Shown: positions 1 to 6,559 of the stretch, one piece after another | Layout: each line of letters starts with the position of its first letter | Numbering within the stretch: position 1 is the stretch's first letter | Made by a program: the position numbers and the translations under genes | The notes under the pieces: model-generated | The model's input: only the letters and a program-made list of their open reading frames with translations | What the model was told of the DNA's origin: nothing | Databases searched by the model: none | NCBI GenBank assembly: GCA_902797705.1 | Contig: CADBTX010000270.1 | Location: 1-10,427 of the forward strand | Length of the DNA: 10,427 nt | Direction: 5' to 3' | Source: an uncultured Lachnospiraceae bacterium | GTDB taxonomy: Bacteria; Bacillota; Clostridia; Lachnospirales; Lachnospiraceae

Positions 1-846
1 AAGAGGGATCAGGCAAAGGCTCTTTCGGATGAAGCGGTATTGCAGGGGAAAGAGGTCTTCTTTCATCTCGCGGTGGATACGGGTATGTCAAGGATCGGCG
101 TCAGCGCTGATGATTCCTCTCTTCAGGATGTCCGCTATATGATGACACTTCCAAACGTGGTGAGTGAAGGGATATTCACACATTTTGCCAGAGCGGATGA
201 GCCTGTGGCAAAGACCACGGAGCGGCAGATCGGTATTTTCAGGGACTATATCTTCTTATGCGAGGACGAGGGAGTGCATTTCAGGTACAAGCATTGCTCA
301 AATTCCGCAGGTATGATATTGTACCCCGAAGCGAATATGGATCTGGTGCGGGCCGGGATCACCATGTACGGCATGTGGCCAAGCGACGATGTGCCGCTAC
401 GCCGTTCGGAGATCAAAAGCGCACTTGAACTGAAAAGCCATATCGTATATATTAAGAATGTTGCGCCCGGAACCGAGATCAGTTACGGGGGAACCTATGT
501 GGCGGTAAATCCCCGGAGGATAGCCACTGTTCCGGTGGGCTACGCAGACGGCTTCCCAAGGAGCTTATCAAATAAGGGCTATGTCCTTATCAGGGGAAAA
601 TACGCGCCCATACTGGGACGTATCTGCATGGACCAGTTCATGGTGGATGTGACGGATATCCCCGAAGCCGAAGAAGGAGATGCGGTGGTTCTTCTGGGAC
701 ATGACGGGGAGAACTTTATCAGCGCTGAAGAACTTGGACGCTTAAGCGGCAGGTTCAATTATGAATTCACCTGTGATCTCGGAAAGCGGATACCGCGTAT
801 CTTCCTGAAAAAGGGTGAGGTTATTTCGGAAAGATATCCATTTTAG
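1..846 (+). CDS. alr: Alanine racemase, 3' part (5' end outside window)
   Basis: PLP-dependent, cytoplasmic enzyme that interconverts L- and D-alanine for peptidoglycan synthesis. The frame is open from base 1 to a TAG stop at 844-846, giving 281 codons. The family is usually about 360-390 residues, so roughly the first 90-100 are missing, including the PLP-binding lysine. Visible hallmarks are VDTGMSRIGV in the barrel; SYGGTY at 481-498, whose Tyr (codon 484-486) matches the second catalytic base; GYADGFPR at 538-561; and GRICMDQ from 616, the Cys-Met-Asp motif of the C-terminal beta domain that helps form the partner's active site. The C-terminus ends with a KRIPRIF-type motif normal for the family. 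The next gene starts 3 bp after the stop, which suggests co-transcription. Nothing appears broken. The TTG at position 40 is internal to the gene and is not its start. Confidence 0.95.
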   Translation, partial: KRDQAKALSDEAVLQGKEVFFHLAVDTGMSRIGVSADDSSLQDVRYMMTLPNVVSEGIFTHFARADEPVAKTTERQIGIFRDYIFLCEDEGVHFRYKHCSNSAGMILYPEANMDLVRAGITMYGMWPSDDVPLRRSEIKSALELKSHIVYIKNVAPGTEISYGGTYVAVNPRRIATVPVGYADGFPRSLSNKGYVLIRGKYAPILGRICMDQFMVDVTDIPEAEEGDAVVLLGHDGENFISAEELGRLSGRFNYEFTCDLGKRIPRIFLKKGEVISERYPF

Positions 847-849
847 TAT

Positions 850-1668
850 ATGAATTTCTTTAAGAACCTTATTAAAAAAGACAATGTCAATGAAGACGAG
901 ATAATCTCAATGGTGGCCGAGGGTCAGAACCAGGGGGTACTGGACTCATCCGAAGCCCTGATGATCAATAACATCTTTGAATTCGGAGACAAGGAAGCCC
1001 ATGATATAATGACCCACAGGGAAAATATCATCAGCATCGACTGCAATGAGACCCTGGAAGATGTGGCGGACTTCATGCTGGACGGCAAAAATTCCCGCTG
1101 CCCCGTCTATGAGGACAACATAGACAATATCATCGGCATAATCCACTTCAAGGATGTGATGAAGGCTAATGTAAGGACGGAGAACCGGAGCAAGACCTTA
1201 AAGGAACTTGAAAGCATAATCAAGGAGGCCCATTTTATCCCGGAGACCAGGAAGATAGACGTACTCTTTAAGTCCATGCAGCAGAAGAAGATCCACATGG
1301 TCATCGTGGTGGATGAGTACGGTCAGACCGCAGGGATCGTGTGTATGGAGGACATCCTTGAGGAGATAGTGGGCAACATCCTGGATGAATTTGACGAAGA
1401 TGAGGTGATGATCAGGAAGCAGGGGGATGACACCTTTATCTGTGACGGTCTCACGCCCCTGGAGGAAGTAGGGGAGAGGCTATCCATAGAGTTCCCGGAT
1501 GAGGGTTATGAGACATTGAACGGTTTCATGACGGACAGGCTCAAACACATCCCCAAAAGCGGAGAGGATTTTGAGACGGAATATGAGGGGTGGCGCTTCA
1601 GGATCGCCCATGTTAAGGGAAGGATCGTTAAGACGGTAAGGATCACCAAGATCCCGGATGAGGAATAA
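850..1668 (+). CDS. CorC/HlyC-type CBS-pair protein lacking a DUF21 membrane domain
   Basis: A 272-residue soluble protein. It has a short charged N-terminus (1-45), a CBS domain pair at about 50-108 and 118-176, and a C-terminal CorC_HlyC domain at about 192-268. Key segments are the first CBS segment with DIMTHRENI, SRCPVYEDNIDNIIGIIHFK, and the second CBS segment with VIVVDEYGQTAGIV and MEDILEEIVGNI, which is very characteristic of the CorC/TlyC/YbeX family. Most Firmicute relatives carry an N-terminal DUF21 membrane domain. This one has none and resembles the short proteobacterial CorC/YbeX architecture. CBS pairs of this family bind adenine nucleotides. Family roles are described as magnesium/cobalt efflux and, for YbeX, ribosome or rRNA metabolism; the role here is unknown. 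The old 'hemolysin' label should not be taken literally. The start lies 3 bp after the alr stop with only a weak upstream purine stretch, so translation may be coupled to alr. Confidence 0.88.
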   Translation: MNFFKNLIKKDNVNEDEIISMVAEGQNQGVLDSSEALMINNIFEFGDKEAHDIMTHRENIISIDCNETLEDVADFMLDGKNSRCPVYEDNIDNIIGIIHFKDVMKANVRTENRSKTLKELESIIKEAHFIPETRKIDVLFKSMQQKKIHMVIVVDEYGQTAGIVCMEDILEEIVGNILDEFDEDEVMIRKQGDDTFICDGLTPLEEVGERLSIEFPDEGYETLNGFMTDRLKHIPKSGEDFETEYEGWRFRIAHVKGRIVKTVRITKIPDEE

Positions 1669-1690
1669 AGAGGAGAAAAGGCAATCAAGA

Positions 1691-1710
1691 AAAGGAGTAG
1701 CATGAAATGA
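1691..1710 (+). promoter_or_regulatory. Ribosome binding site and overlapping start-stop ATGAAATGA ahead of yebC
   Basis: A strong Shine-Dalgarno AAAGGAG (1691-1697) lies 9 nt before the yebC ATG at 1707. A second ATG at 1702 is only 4 nt from it and opens a two-codon frame, ATG AAA TGA. The TGA of that frame (1708-1710) overlaps the yebC start in ATGA fashion. The 1707 start is preferred because it gives the conserved family N-terminus (M-S-G-H-S-K) and the better spacing. Confidence 0.6.
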
Positions 1711-2435
1711 GCGGACATTCAAAATTTGCAAATATCAAGCATAAAAAGGAAAAGAACGATGCGGCGAAGGGAAAGATCTTCACTATCATCGGACGTGAGA
1801 TAGCCGTTGCCGTAAAGGAGGGGGGACCGGATCCCGCCAATAACTTTAAGCTTGCCCAGGTCATTGCCAAGGCAAAGGCCAGCAACATGCCTAACGACAC
1901 CATTGAGAGAGGCATAAAGAAGGCTTCCGGAGAGGGATCCAACGTAAATTATGAATACTGTACTTACGAGGGATACGGCCCGGGCGGATCTGCCATCATC
2001 GTGGACTGCCTTACGGATAATAAGAACCGTACCGCTGCCAATGTCAGGGCGGCCTTTACCAAGGGAGGCGGAAACCTGGGGACCCAGGGCTGCGTATCCT
2101 TTATGTTTGACGATAAGGGACAGATCATCATTGACAAGGAAGAGTGCGAGATGAGTGCCGATGACCTTATGATGGTGGCCCTTGACGCCGGAGCTGACGA
2201 CTTCAATGAGGAGGATGACAGCTTTGAGATCCTTACCTCTCCCGAGGCCTTTCCGGAAGTAAAGAAGGCCATAGATGAAAACAATATCCCCACGGTATCT
2301 GCAGAGATCACAAAGATCCCCCAGAATTATGTGGAAGTGACCGACGAGGAGAACCTTAAAAAGCTTCAGAGGATACTGGATCTTCTGGATGAAGAGGATG
2401 ATGTCCAGGAAGTTTATTATAACGTTGAATTATAG
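1707..2435 (+). CDS. yebC: YebC/TACO1-family translation or transcription regulator
   Basis: A 242-residue cytoplasmic protein of full family length. The N-terminus GHSKFANIKHKKEKNDAAKG matches the invariant YebC opening (usually GHSKWANIKH; the Phe variant is common in Clostridia as I recall). It is followed by GKIFTIIGREI, EGGPDPANN and NMPNDTIERGIKKASGE in domain I. YEGYGPGG and TDNKNRTAANVRAAFTKGGG mark the start of the next domain. The C-terminal part is acidic. Bacterial members were long annotated as DNA-binding regulators (PmpR). The mitochondrial relative TACO1 is a translational activator, and recent work links the family to translation through proline-rich stretches at the ribosome. 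Which role applies here cannot be read from sequence. The gene sits 38 bp after the CBS protein and 12 bp before the next gene. The 38-bp gap shows no terminator or clear promoter. Confidence 0.95.
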   Translation: MSGHSKFANIKHKKEKNDAAKGKIFTIIGREIAVAVKEGGPDPANNFKLAQVIAKAKASNMPNDTIERGIKKASGEGSNVNYEYCTYEGYGPGGSAIIVDCLTDNKNRTAANVRAAFTKGGGNLGTQGCVSFMFDDKGQIIIDKEECEMSADDLMMVALDAGADDFNEEDDSFEILTSPEAFPEVKKAIDENNIPTVSAEITKIPQNYVEVTDEENLKKLQRILDLLDEEDDVQEVYYNVEL

Positions 2436-2440
2436 GAAGG
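2434..2440 (+). promoter_or_regulatory. Ribosome binding site overlapping the yebC stop codon
   Basis: AGGAAGG begins inside the TAG stop of yebC (2433-2435) and lies 7 nt before the ATG at 2448. This arrangement supports the chosen start and favours translational coupling to yebC. Confidence 0.6.
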
Positions 2441-2447
2441 TTTTATA

Positions 2448-2936
2448 ATGTCAGAAGCATTGGACGGTATCATATATAAGCTCCTGGATGTCCTGGACAG
2501 CCGGGAGGGTATGAAGAATTTCAAAAAGAAGTATTACGAGGAATTCTTCCTTTCCTACCGCCGGTCTGTTTCGGATGTGAATGACGAGATAATGAAGATG
2601 TACACATCCGAAAACAAGGAAGAAGAAATGAAGAGTGCGGCGGACAACCTTGTAAAGTACGCAAAGGATAAGTACGACGGGACCATATTTTTCAGAAAGT
2701 CCACCACTGCAGTCGATATGCAGTGTATGATGGTGTTTTATGTCCTTCCCTCTCTTTTGAAGAATCAGCCGGAAGAGGATTCTAAGGCCTTTACGGATAT
2801 CATATGCGAAAAGTGGAAGGAGGCCTTCCCGAAGGAGACCATAGCCTCTGCCACATATGATGAGATCTACAACGGTTTTCGCACCACCATCCTCGGGTTT
2901 AATGTGGAAGGAATGTTTGGCAGTAAAGATAAGTAG
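2448..2936 (+). CDS. Hypothetical helical protein, 162 aa
   Basis: I do not recognise a characterised family. The protein is predicted cytoplasmic: no signal peptide or membrane segment is visible, and it is mostly charged amphipathic helix. Segments rich in Lys, Glu and aromatic residues include FKKKYYEEFFLSYRR (25-39), NLVKYAKDKYDG (67-78) and the most hydrophobic stretch, MQCMMVFYVLPSLLK (91-105). The region from W123 to G149, with WKEAFPKE followed by YDEIYNGFR, resembles a segment I recall from uncharacterised Lachnospiraceae proteins. That is only a memory-based hint. It has a good Shine-Dalgarno site, normal codon use for the neighbourhood, and is followed after only 2 bp by the membrane-protein gene. 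It is therefore very likely a real operon member and could act with that protein. Real gene: high confidence. Function: unknown. Confidence 0.8.
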   Translation: MSEALDGIIYKLLDVLDSREGMKNFKKKYYEEFFLSYRRSVSDVNDEIMKMYTSENKEEEMKSAADNLVKYAKDKYDGTIFFRKSTTAVDMQCMMVFYVLPSLLKNQPEEDSKAFTDIICEKWKEAFPKETIASATYDEIYNGFRTTILGFNVEGMFGSKDK

Positions 2937-2938
2937 AC

Positions 2939-4270
2939 ATGGAAGAGAAAAAGAATCCGGTATTATCCATACTTTCCATGACGGCTTTTGCTGTCATAAT
3001 AATCAGCTGGATTTATCTTAGATACAGTTTTTACATGGTTACGGCGGAGATAAAGGAACTTTTGTCCCAGTGCGAGCGCTTTCTTGACGGGATGTCGGAG
3101 ACTGCTGTCTTCCTTTCTCCGATCCCGGCAGGCACCATAGAAGCCTATTCGGCCGTATTTGATGTGACCGGCATCAACGGAAAGATCGTCATGATGGCGG
3201 TCATTTTGCTGGAAGCTCTTGCCGGTGTTCTGATATTTATCCTGTCCAGGAGCCTTCTGGGGGTCTTTTACGCCTTTTTCTGCATTGTCGTAATGTCCCT
3301 TCTGCCCTTTTTCGGAACTCCCGTAAAGGTGAACGAAGAACTGTCGGTTCTCTGTCTTCTTCTTTTTGAGATAATGATCTCCTTAACATGGAAGTATGAG
3401 AAACTAAGAGCCGATGAGGGACCTTTTGTTATGAGATATCTCTTTGTGGGAGTCACAGCGGGTCTCGCGGTTTTTCTCATGCCGCTTAATGCGGTCCTGG
3501 AGGGGATATCTCTTCTGGTATCCCTGTATTTCCTTGCAGGGAAGAGGAAGCTTAAGCTTCTCCTGGAATACCTTATCGCCATCTTTTCTGCAGCTGCCGT
3601 TTTTTTTCTTCTTATCACCGTAAGAGTCATGAATACCGCTCTTTCGCCCCTTAAGATACTGGAGGGATACAGGGTCCATTTCCTGGATTTCTCCGGGGCC
3701 CAGTATATCTTTACCGCCCTTCTTTCGCTGCTCCTCTATGTGCTCTCTGTCATAATCGACATGCTGCCCGGCAGCAAGGCTGCAGAGAAAAAGGCTGTGG
3801 AGGCCGTTAAGAAGGAGGGGGATAAGAGACCTGTTTCCCTGGGCGGGCTTCCAAAGGATTTTGTGCTCCACAGAGCCGGTGACAAAAAGGACATCATAAG
3901 CAGCGTTGAAACAGAAAACGCGGAGGAAAAAAAGGCGGAGGAAATAAAGGCGGAGGAACCGGCTGACGCTGAAGGAAAAGCCCTGAAGAAGGATGACAAG
4001 TCCCTTAAGAAGGCTGACAAAGCCGCAAAGAAGGACGATAAGGGCGTTAAAAAGGGTGAAGAGACCGTCAATAAGAATGAGAAGACCCTGTTAAAGAGTG
4101 TCGGGCCGGTAAGGCATATCTTCATGCCCTCCGGAACAGAGAGCGATGCCGAGAAGGAACAGAGGATAAACGCATACAGAGCCTATGCTGAAAATGTGAG
4201 TCCCAAGGATCTGGAATTTGATTTTGAGATACCGGATGATGACGATTTTGATATTGAGGTAAAGTTCTGA
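2939..4270 (+). CDS. Polytopic membrane protein with repetitive charged cytoplasmic tail, unknown function
   Basis: A 443-residue protein in two parts. Residues 1-276 hold about seven or eight hydrophobic segments, near 9-28, 82-102, 105-126, 134-151, 166-183, 184-200, 207-229 and 254-275. A longer hydrophilic loop lies between the first two (about 33-80). The pattern of TM1, a loop, then clustered TMs vaguely recalls GT-C glycosyltransferases, but I see no catalytic acidic motif, so I do not call it one. Residues 277-443 are a hydrophilic tail that should be disordered. It contains a three-copy AEE repeat (328-342), five tandem 7-residue Lys/Asp repeats (348-382), a short less charged linker (VRHIFMPSG, 391-399), and an acidic end, EFDFEIPDDDDFDIEV. 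The Shine-Dalgarno is poor and the start lies 2 bp after the preceding stop, so coupling to that gene is likely. The following gene starts 1 bp after its stop. Confidence 0.8.
   Translation: MEEKKNPVLSILSMTAFAVIIISWIYLRYSFYMVTAEIKELLSQCERFLDGMSETAVFLSPIPAGTIEAYSAVFDVTGINGKIVMMAVILLEALAGVLIFILSRSLLGVFYAFFCIVVMSLLPFFGTPVKVNEELSVLCLLLFEIMISLTWKYEKLRADEGPFVMRYLFVGVTAGLAVFLMPLNAVLEGISLLVSLYFLAGKRKLKLLLEYLIAIFSAAAVFFLLITVRVMNTALSPLKILEGYRVHFLDFSGAQYIFTALLSLLLYVLSVIIDMLPGSKAAEKKAVEAVKKEGDKRPVSLGGLPKDFVLHRAGDKKDIISSVETENAEEKKAEEIKAEEPADAEGKALKKDDKSLKKADKAAKKDDKGVKKGEETVNKNEKTLLKSVGPVRHIFMPSGTESDAEKEQRINAYRAYAENVSPKDLEFDFEIPDDDDFDIEVKF
3920..3964 (+). repeat. Three tandem 15-bp units encoding AEE-type repeats
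   Basis: Three successive units each begin GCGGAGGAA and encode AEEKK, AEEIK and AEEPA (residues 328-342 of the membrane protein). The first nine bases are identical in all three units, and the first two units differ by only two bases. This suggests recent in-frame duplication within the charged tail. Confidence 0.75.
3980..4084 (+). repeat. Five tandem 21-bp units encoding Lys/Asp heptads
   Basis: Five in-frame units of 7 codons encode ALKKDDK, SLKKADK, AAKKDDK, GVKKGEE and TVNKNEK (residues 348-382). Lys at unit position 4 is invariant, position 3 is Lys in four of five, and position 6 is Asp or Glu. The DNA copies have diverged, mostly at third codon positions. This suggests an older expansion kept under protein-level constraint, unlike the nearly identical AEE units just upstream. 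Confidence 0.75.
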
Positions 4271-4271
4271 C

Positions 4272-5099
4272 ATGGGATTTTTCTTTAAGAGCGGACCTGA
4301 AGTTACTGAATATATCATTGATACACCGAAGCTTAAAAAAGGTGAACGCCATGTGTTCGCCGTTATCTCGGATCTTCATGAATGCTGCTTCGGGCGGGGG
4401 AATGAGAGGCTTTTTAAGGCCTTGTCCCTGATGGAGCCGGAGGGGATACTTATCCCCGGGGATCTTGTGGATGCCTATCCGGATGGCGATCCAAAGAGGA
4501 CCATGGCTTTCCTCAAAAGATTAAAGAAGGTCTTTCCGGGTATCTGCTATGAGCCCGGAAACCATGAGAGAAAGATCTTTGAAAGAAGGAAATATTTCAG
4601 GCAGATGGTGCTGCTTAGGAGAGGCCTGAAAATGAGCGGGGTCTCCCTTATGAGGAATGAATACAGGGATTTCGGGGATGCGGTCAGAGTTTATTCCCTG
4701 GACCTTAACCACGATTATTACAGAAGAGTGATAAAGAGAAGGGTTCCGGACGGGATGATAGGGATGCTCCTCGGAAAAAGGGATCCGGCACGCTTTAACA
4801 TCATGCTGGCCCATGATCCCGACCACTTTGAAGAATACAGCAAATGGAGGCCGGACCTTATTCTTTCCGGCCATGTACACGGAGGTCTCATCAGGATTCC
4901 GAAGTTAGGCGGTCTGATAAGCCCGGCCTACAGGCTCTTTCCAAGATATGACGCAGGGCTCTACGAGAGGGACGGTGTGAAGATGATAGTAAGCAGGGGA
5001 GCAGGGAGCCACACCATTAACCTCCGCATCAATAATGATCCGGAGATATTGAAGGTGGTGCTGAGAGGAGAGGAAAATGGCACTGGAAGTAAAGCTTGA
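4272..5099 (+). CDS. Calcineurin-like metallophosphoesterase
   Basis: A 275-residue dimetal phosphohydrolase of the calcineurin-like superfamily, closest in layout to YkuE/YaeI-type enzymes. All metal-site motifs are present in order: SDLH (Asp34, His36), GDLVD (Asp64), GNHE (Asn97, His98), AHDP (His181) and GHVHGG (His201, His203). The catalytic fold is therefore expected to be active. YkuE/YaeI proteins usually carry an N-terminal membrane or export signal. This one has none; its N-terminus, although it contains FFF, lacks a long hydrophobic helix, so it is probably cytoplasmic. The natural substrate cannot be predicted from these motifs; family members cleave phosphoesters ranging from nucleotides to lipids. 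The gene starts 1 bp after the membrane-protein stop with a weak GAGG 12 nt upstream. Its last 23 bp overlap scpA and hold the scpA ribosome binding site, so the two are likely translationally coupled. Confidence 0.93.
   Translation: MGFFFKSGPEVTEYIIDTPKLKKGERHVFAVISDLHECCFGRGNERLFKALSLMEPEGILIPGDLVDAYPDGDPKRTMAFLKRLKKVFPGICYEPGNHERKIFERRKYFRQMVLLRRGLKMSGVSLMRNEYRDFGDAVRVYSLDLNHDYYRRVIKRRVPDGMIGMLLGKRDPARFNIMLAHDPDHFEEYSKWRPDLILSGHVHGGLIRIPKLGGLISPAYRLFPRYDAGLYERDGVKMIVSRGAGSHTINLRINNDPEILKVVLRGEENGTGSKA
5064..5072 (+). promoter_or_regulatory. scpA ribosome binding site inside the upstream gene
   Basis: A purine-rich AGAGGAGAGG-type stretch lies 5-8 nt before the scpA ATG at 5077, entirely within the metallophosphoesterase reading frame, which ends at 5099. 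It decides the scpA start, because the protein that follows has the family-typical N-terminus. Confidence 0.6.
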
Positions 5100-5817
5100 A
5101 GCATTTGAGGGGCCGCTGGATCTGCTGCTCCATCTCATTGATAAGAACAAGGTGGATATCTACGACATACCCATATCCCTTATTACCGCACAGTACATGG
5201 AATACCTGAACGCCATGAGACAGGCGGATCTCGAGATCATGAGTGAATTTCTGGTGATGGCCGCCACTCTCCTGGATATCAAGTGCAGGATGCTCCTTCC
5301 CAGGGAAGTGAACGAAGAAGGTGAAGAGGAGGATCCGAGAAGCGAGCTGGTACAGCAGCTTCTGGAGTACAAGATCTACAAATACATGTCCCAGGAACTC
5401 AAGTCCATGGAAATGGATGCCGGGAAGTCCTGCTACAAGGGAAATACCATGCCGAAGGAGCTTCTGGAATATGAGGAGCCGGTGGATTATGATGAACTGC
5501 TGAAGGGCCTGTCCTTAAAGGATCTGGAAAAGATCTTCCAGGAGACCATGAAGAGGGTGGAGGACAGAAAGGATCCCATAAGATCAAAATTCGGAAAGAT
5601 CGAGAAGGAAGAGGTGAGCCTTGAAAAGCGGACGGAGGAGCTTCTTATTTACTCGAAGGAACATAAGAGCTTTTCCTTTAAGGAACTTCTCGGCCTGTAT
5701 GAAGGAAAACTGCAGCTGGTGGTGACCTTCCTCGCGGTGCTGGAGCTTGTGAGGAGCGAGAACTGGAAGGCGGTGCAGGAAGAGGATAACGGCGAGATCA
5801 TGATCTCGGCTGCGTAG
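5077..5817 (+). CDS. scpA: Segregation and condensation protein A (kleisin ScpA)
   Basis: Kleisin subunit of the bacterial SMC condensin. It bridges the SMC ATPase heads and binds an ScpB dimer to compact and segregate chromosomes. The 246-residue length is normal. The N-terminus reads LEAFEGPLDLLLHLIDKNKV followed by DIYDIPISLITAQYMEYL, the diagnostic ScpA opening that forms the SMC-neck-binding helical domain. FLVMAATLLDIKCRMLLP, at about 58-75, is also canonical. The middle is acidic and variable (EEGEEEDPR), where ScpB wraps the chain. The C-terminal part, about 180-240 (SFKELLGLYEGKLQLVVTFLAVLEL), is the winged-helix that contacts the SMC head cap. scpB follows 14 bp downstream, the usual pairing. 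Of its nine Arg codons, eight are AGG/AGA and one is CGG. Confidence 0.97.
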   Translation: MALEVKLEAFEGPLDLLLHLIDKNKVDIYDIPISLITAQYMEYLNAMRQADLEIMSEFLVMAATLLDIKCRMLLPREVNEEGEEEDPRSELVQQLLEYKIYKYMSQELKSMEMDAGKSCYKGNTMPKELLEYEEPVDYDELLKGLSLKDLEKIFQETMKRVEDRKDPIRSKFGKIEKEEVSLEKRTEELLIYSKEHKSFSFKELLGLYEGKLQLVVTFLAVLELVRSENWKAVQEEDNGEIMISAA

Positions 5818-5831
5818 AACAGGGGATATTT

Positions 5832-6464
5832 ATGGATATTGAAAGATTACAGGGTGTAGTGGAGTCCATACTCTTTACCCTTGGAAAACAGGTGGAGATA
5901 AAGAAACTGGCGGAAGTGGCGGAGGTATCGGAGGAAGAGATCATCTCTGCTGCGGAAAAGCTGGAGGAGAAATACAGGCCGGAGTCCAGCGGGGTCATGC
6001 TGATAAGGATAAATGACGCCCTGCAGCTCTGCACAAAGACGGAGTTCTATGACTATCTGGTGAAGATCGCCCATGTAAAGAAGCAGTTCACCCTTTCGGA
6101 TTCCGCTCTCGAGACCCTTTCCATCATCGCATACAAGCAGCCGGTCACAAGGCTGCAGATAGAGCACATAAGAGGGGTCAGCTGTGCCCATTCCATCGAC
6201 AAGCTGCTGGAATATGATCTGATACAGGAACTTGGAAGACTGAATGCTCCGGGGCGGCCTCTTCTTTTTGGCACCACGGACGAGTTCTTAAGGTCCTTCG
6301 GGGTTAAGAGCCTGGAAGACCTGCCGGAATTAAATGAGGACCGTATGGAGGATTTCCGTGAGGAAGCGGAGATCGAGGCCCGGAAGGAGATGGAGGAACT
6401 GGGACTCCTTGAGGAAGACGGCCCCGGAAGCTCCAAGGACAATCCGATAAAAGTGGGGATTTAA
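5832..6464 (+). CDS. scpB: Segregation and condensation protein B (ScpB)
   Basis: Dimeric winged-helix partner of ScpA in the SMC condensin complex. At 210 residues it is slightly longer than a typical ScpB of about 190. Motifs in order are ESILFTLGKQVEIKKLAEV in the first winged helix (11-29); LETLSIIAYKQPVTRLQIEH (93-112) followed by IRGV, the family signature in the second winged helix; GRPLLFGTTDEFL (141-153); and FGVKSLEDLPEL. The last 40 residues are an extra, very acidic helical tail. The start is preceded by AGGGGA at 5821-5826, about 5 nt upstream. In many Firmicutes scpB is followed by genes for a D,D-carboxypeptidase or a pseudouridine synthase; here an unrelated decarboxylase cluster begins after 95 bp. 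The TAA stop (6462-6464) overlaps the weak -35 element of the following promoter candidate. Confidence 0.97.
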   Translation: MDIERLQGVVESILFTLGKQVEIKKLAEVAEVSEEEIISAAEKLEEKYRPESSGVMLIRINDALQLCTKTEFYDYLVKIAHVKKQFTLSDSALETLSIIAYKQPVTRLQIEHIRGVSCAHSIDKLLEYDLIQELGRLNAPGRPLLFGTTDEFLRSFGVKSLEDLPELNEDRMEDFREEAEIEARKEMEELGLLEEDGPGSSKDNPIKVGI

Positions 6465-6488
6465 TTTTATTTTCTGCTGTGATATAAT
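6460..6488 (+). promoter_or_regulatory. Predicted sigma-A promoter with extended -10 for the decarboxylase operon
   Basis: A perfect TATAAT at 6483-6488 is preceded by TG at 6480-6481, giving the extended -10 form TGnTATAAT. The hexamer 17 bp upstream (6460-6465, TTTAAT) matches TTGACA at only three positions, so activity would rely on the extended -10. The predicted transcript would start near 6495, leaving a leader of about 65 nt before the ATG at 6560. No factor-independent terminator is visible between scpB and this promoter, so read-through from scpB remains possible. Confidence 0.6.
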
Positions 6489-6521
6489 TCTGAACGAGTG
6501 CAATTTGAACAGGTGGACCTT

Positions 6522-6550
6522 GGAGGTTCACTATAAAAGATACATGGAGG
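6522..6550 (+). promoter_or_regulatory. Duplicated GGAGG ribosome-binding-like sites before the carboxyltransferase gene
   Basis: GGAGG occurs at 6522-6526 and again at 6546-6550. The second lies 9 nt before the ATG at 6560 and is the functional candidate. Both sit in similar surroundings, TGGAGG followed shortly by TATAAA and then AG or AAG, so the leader looks like an imperfect direct repeat. The upstream copy has no start codon at proper distance. TGAAC (6506-6510) can pair with GTTCA (6526-6530) in a weak 5-bp hairpin whose 15-nt loop contains most of the first GGAGG. Confidence 0.4.
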
Positions 6551-6559
6551 ATATAAAGT

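Noticed and set aside
2939..3770. Membrane part of the 443-residue protein as a GT-C type glycosyltransferase
   Set aside because: The helix layout is only loosely similar, and no catalytic Asp/Glu motif is visible in the first large loop. The assignment would be a guess.
3736..4125. Minus-strand open frame of 129 codons opposite the membrane-protein tail
   Set aside because: It is the reverse of Lys/Glu-rich repeats, giving Ser/Phe/Leu low complexity, with no ribosome binding site or family features. It is a shadow frame.
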